Assembly: GCA_944322775.1 (NCBI GenBank)
Contig: CALUQA010000055.1
Span: forward strand, 1 to 32,417
Direction: 5' to 3'
From: an uncultured Elusimicrobiales bacterium
GTDB taxonomy: Bacteria > Elusimicrobiota > Elusimicrobia > Elusimicrobiales > Elusimicrobiaceae
DNA length: 32,417 bases
Shown here: positions 30,965 through 32,417 of the stretch, piece by piece
Layout: each line of letters opens with the position of its first letter
Position numbering within the stretch: the stretch's first letter is position 1
Translations under genes and position numbers: made by a program
Notes under the pieces: generated by a model
Seen by the model: only the letters and a program-made list of their open reading frames with translations
What the model was told of the DNA's origin: nothing
Database searches by the model: none

Positions 30965-31933
30965 TTATTTTTTGTCCGCCAGCAGTTTATTTGCGACGCG
31001 GTGGGCGAAAGAATCTTTGTCCAGCTCTTGTATTTTTTTCAATGCTTCTTCGGCCTGTTTGGTTTGGCCGATTTTTTTCAGGTTCATATACAGCATAAAC
31101 AGGGCCAGCTCATTGTCGGGGTTTTGTTTGAGCAGAAGCTTTGTTTCTTCCAAAGATTTTTGGTATTCCCCTGCTTGATAAAGCCACATGGGGCGCCATG
31201 TTTTCAAATCTTCTCTTTCGGGCGTCAATGACAGCGCGACGTCCAAGTCCACCAAAGCGTCATTCAAACGGTTTAACCCTTTATAAGCCCGCGCACTGAG
31301 CAGCCAATAATTGGCGTTTTCCGGTTCTTCCGTTTTAGCCATGGTAATGTGGATAAACGCGTCGGCATAATTGCGCTGTTTCAAAAAAGTATAGGCATAG
31401 CGGGCGCGGTTGATGGGCGCGGCCTGCGGATTTAGGCTGAAAAACAAGTCATAATATTGGCGGGCTTTGGAATAAAATCCCATTTCTATATAATTTTCGG
31501 CTTGGCCGGACAACGCTTCCAAGTTATGAGGTTCCAATGCCAGTACGCGGTCATAGAGCTCAATGGAACGGTCCGTCAAACCGGTGCGCTGATACAGCGA
31601 GGCCGCCGCCAAGAGCAGTGGTATGTCTTTTTGATGGAATTCCAAGGCTTCCAAATAGACTTCCAAGGCCTTTTCCGGCTGATTGAGCTGTTCGTAAGCA
31701 AGCCCCAGCAAGCGGTATGCGCGGGCTTCTCGGCGTTTGATGTTTTTGGTCTTGTAAATATAATTGCTTAGCTCCACTACGGCTTGGCGGTAATCACCGC
31801 GGTTATAGGTTTCGCGCGCATCCACAAATTCTTGTTTGTCCTTAAAACTGATGCCGAAAAGCCCCGCCTGCGCCGGTGCGGCTAAACAAACCGTCATGAG
31901 CACGGGGATTAAAATTTTATTTTTGCACCACAT
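30965..31933 (-). CDS. Exported TPR-repeat protein
   Basis: 322 residues with a signal peptide (NKILIPVLMTVCLAAPAQAG). From about residue 40 to 310 it is built of tetratricopeptide repeats; AYRLLGLAYEQLNQPEKALE, LALEPHNLEALSGQAENYIE and LLKQNPDNELALFMLYMNLK show the pattern. It is probably a periplasmic protein-protein interaction scaffold. The ATG lies inside the end of the patatin-like gene (17-nt overlap), so the two are likely expressed together. The exact role is unknown. Confidence 0.85.
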   Translation of the reverse strand: MWCKNKILIPVLMTVCLAAPAQAGLFGISFKDKQEFVDARETYNRGDYRQAVVELSNYIYKTKNIKRREARAYRLLGLAYEQLNQPEKALEVYLEALEFHQKDIPLLLAAASLYQRTGLTDRSIELYDRVLALEPHNLEALSGQAENYIEMGFYSKARQYYDLFFSLNPQAAPINRARYAYTFLKQRNYADAFIHITMAKTEEPENANYWLLSARAYKGLNRLNDALVDLDVALSLTPEREDLKTWRPMWLYQAGEYQKSLEETKLLLKQNPDNELALFMLYMNLKKIGQTKQAEEALKKIQELDKDSFAHRVANKLLADKK

Positions 31934-32417
31934 CGTCTATCGCTGACAGAATAAGATCTTCCTGCAGCGCCTCCAAGTTTTCATTGGCGGAACGAATGCC
32001 CACTTCTCCGGCTTCGTGCAGCTTGTCCAGCTCCAGCGTGCCGATGTCCAGCACGCGGTTCTGAATGACAAAATTGGCTTTTTGCGCCGATTCTTCTATC
32101 ATGGCCGCCCCGCGTACGTCGCCTACGCGCAGCAAGTATGCCGCCACCGTCTGCGGTGCCTGCGAATAAAAATCCGGCGGCGTAACGGAAGCGATAATAT
32201 AGTCGGCACCTTTTTGCTTGACCAGATTGACGGGCAGATAATTTACCACAGCTCCGTCCACCAAATAACGGTGCCGGTAAGGAACGGGATCAAATATGCC
32301 CGGCAAATTCATACTGGCGCGTACGGCGATATCTACCGGACCGGAGTCAAATACCACCTGTTCACCGGTTTTAACGTCCATGGCCGCCGTGGCAAAAGGG
32401 ATAGCCATGTCTTCAAA
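31917..32417 (-). CDS. Patatin-like phospholipase, C-terminal part
   Basis: 166 codons are visible; the N-terminus with the GxSxG nucleophile lies beyond the right edge. The visible part matches the RssA/patatin family: IPFATAAMDVKTGEQVVFDS, then VRASMNLPGIFDPVPYR, and the catalytic Asp in LVDGAVVNYLPVNL. ADYIIASVTPP follows as usual. The C-terminal 80 residues look helical. Such proteins are acyl hydrolases acting on membrane lipids. The internal ATG near 32408 is not the true start, because the frame stays open to the edge with matching sequence (FEDMAIPF). Confidence 0.85.
   Translation of the reverse strand, partial: FEDMAIPFATAAMDVKTGEQVVFDSGPVDIAVRASMNLPGIFDPVPYRHRYLVDGAVVNYLPVNLVKQKGADYIIASVTPPDFYSQAPQTVAAYLLRVGDVRGAAMIEESAQKANFVIQNRVLDIGTLELDKLHEAGEVGIRSANENLEALQEDLILSAIDDVVQK

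Overview
The window looks like chromosomal DNA of a Gram-negative, lipid A-making bacterium. The evidence is a complete bamA-ompH-lpxD-lpxC-fabZ-lpxA-lpxI run, lpxB, several lipoproteins and one type IV pilin. The gene order and the family mix (a pilE-like pilin, exported TldD-type proteins, TerC, an unusual DnaA-like AAA+ protein) make me favour Elusimicrobiota or a neighbouring lineage. That placement is inferred from memory of such genomes, not from a search. No phage, transposase or CRISPR array is visible.

Layout. (1) 1-9300, minus strand: one tightly packed operon reading tpiA, deoC, a 1125-residue DnaA-like AAA+ protein, two LPP20/FlgT-like lipoproteins, comM, dprA and topA (cut by the window edge). 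Junctions overlap or nearly touch, apart from short gaps after tpiA and before topA. (2) 9360-14870, minus strand: Gfo/Idh/MocA oxidoreductase, lpxB, a short RelA/SpoT enzyme, a zinc-ribbon membrane protein and a POT-family peptide transporter with its own terminator. (3) 14928-17274, plus strand: a divergent ndk, then an exported alpha/beta-hydrolase-like protein and a GH3/NagZ-like protein. The last two have lost their key catalytic residues. (4) 17245-24670, minus strand: bamA, ompH-like, lpxD, lpxC, fabZ, lpxA, lpxI, ending in a terminator shared with block 3. (5) 24627-26300: rpmB, terC and tRNA-Thr(UGU), with a 66-bp repeat that duplicates the tRNA 3' end and a hairpin-rich spacer. (6) 26314-29726, plus strand: a signal-peptide-bearing TldD/TldE-like pair. 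(7) 29727-30431: non-coding, with seven copies of one hairpin repeat in both orientations. (8) 30336-32417: a pilin gene on plus, and a TPR protein plus a truncated patatin-like gene on minus.

How the genes fit together. Blocks 2 and 4 hold most of the Raetz pathway from UDP-GlcNAc to lipid A disaccharide (LpxA, LpxC, LpxD, LpxI, LpxB), plus FabZ for hydroxyacyl-ACP supply and BamA with a Skp/OmpH-like chaperone for outer-membrane proteins. Block 1 links two central-metabolism genes to DNA uptake and processing (ComM, DprA, TopA) and to an uncharacterised AAA+/lipoprotein set. That set is the best candidate here for an undescribed system. The other strong leads are the exported TldD/TldE pair, the two apparent pseudo-enzymes after ndk, a probable ATT start codon for bamA, and the covarying hairpin repeats upstream of the pilin.
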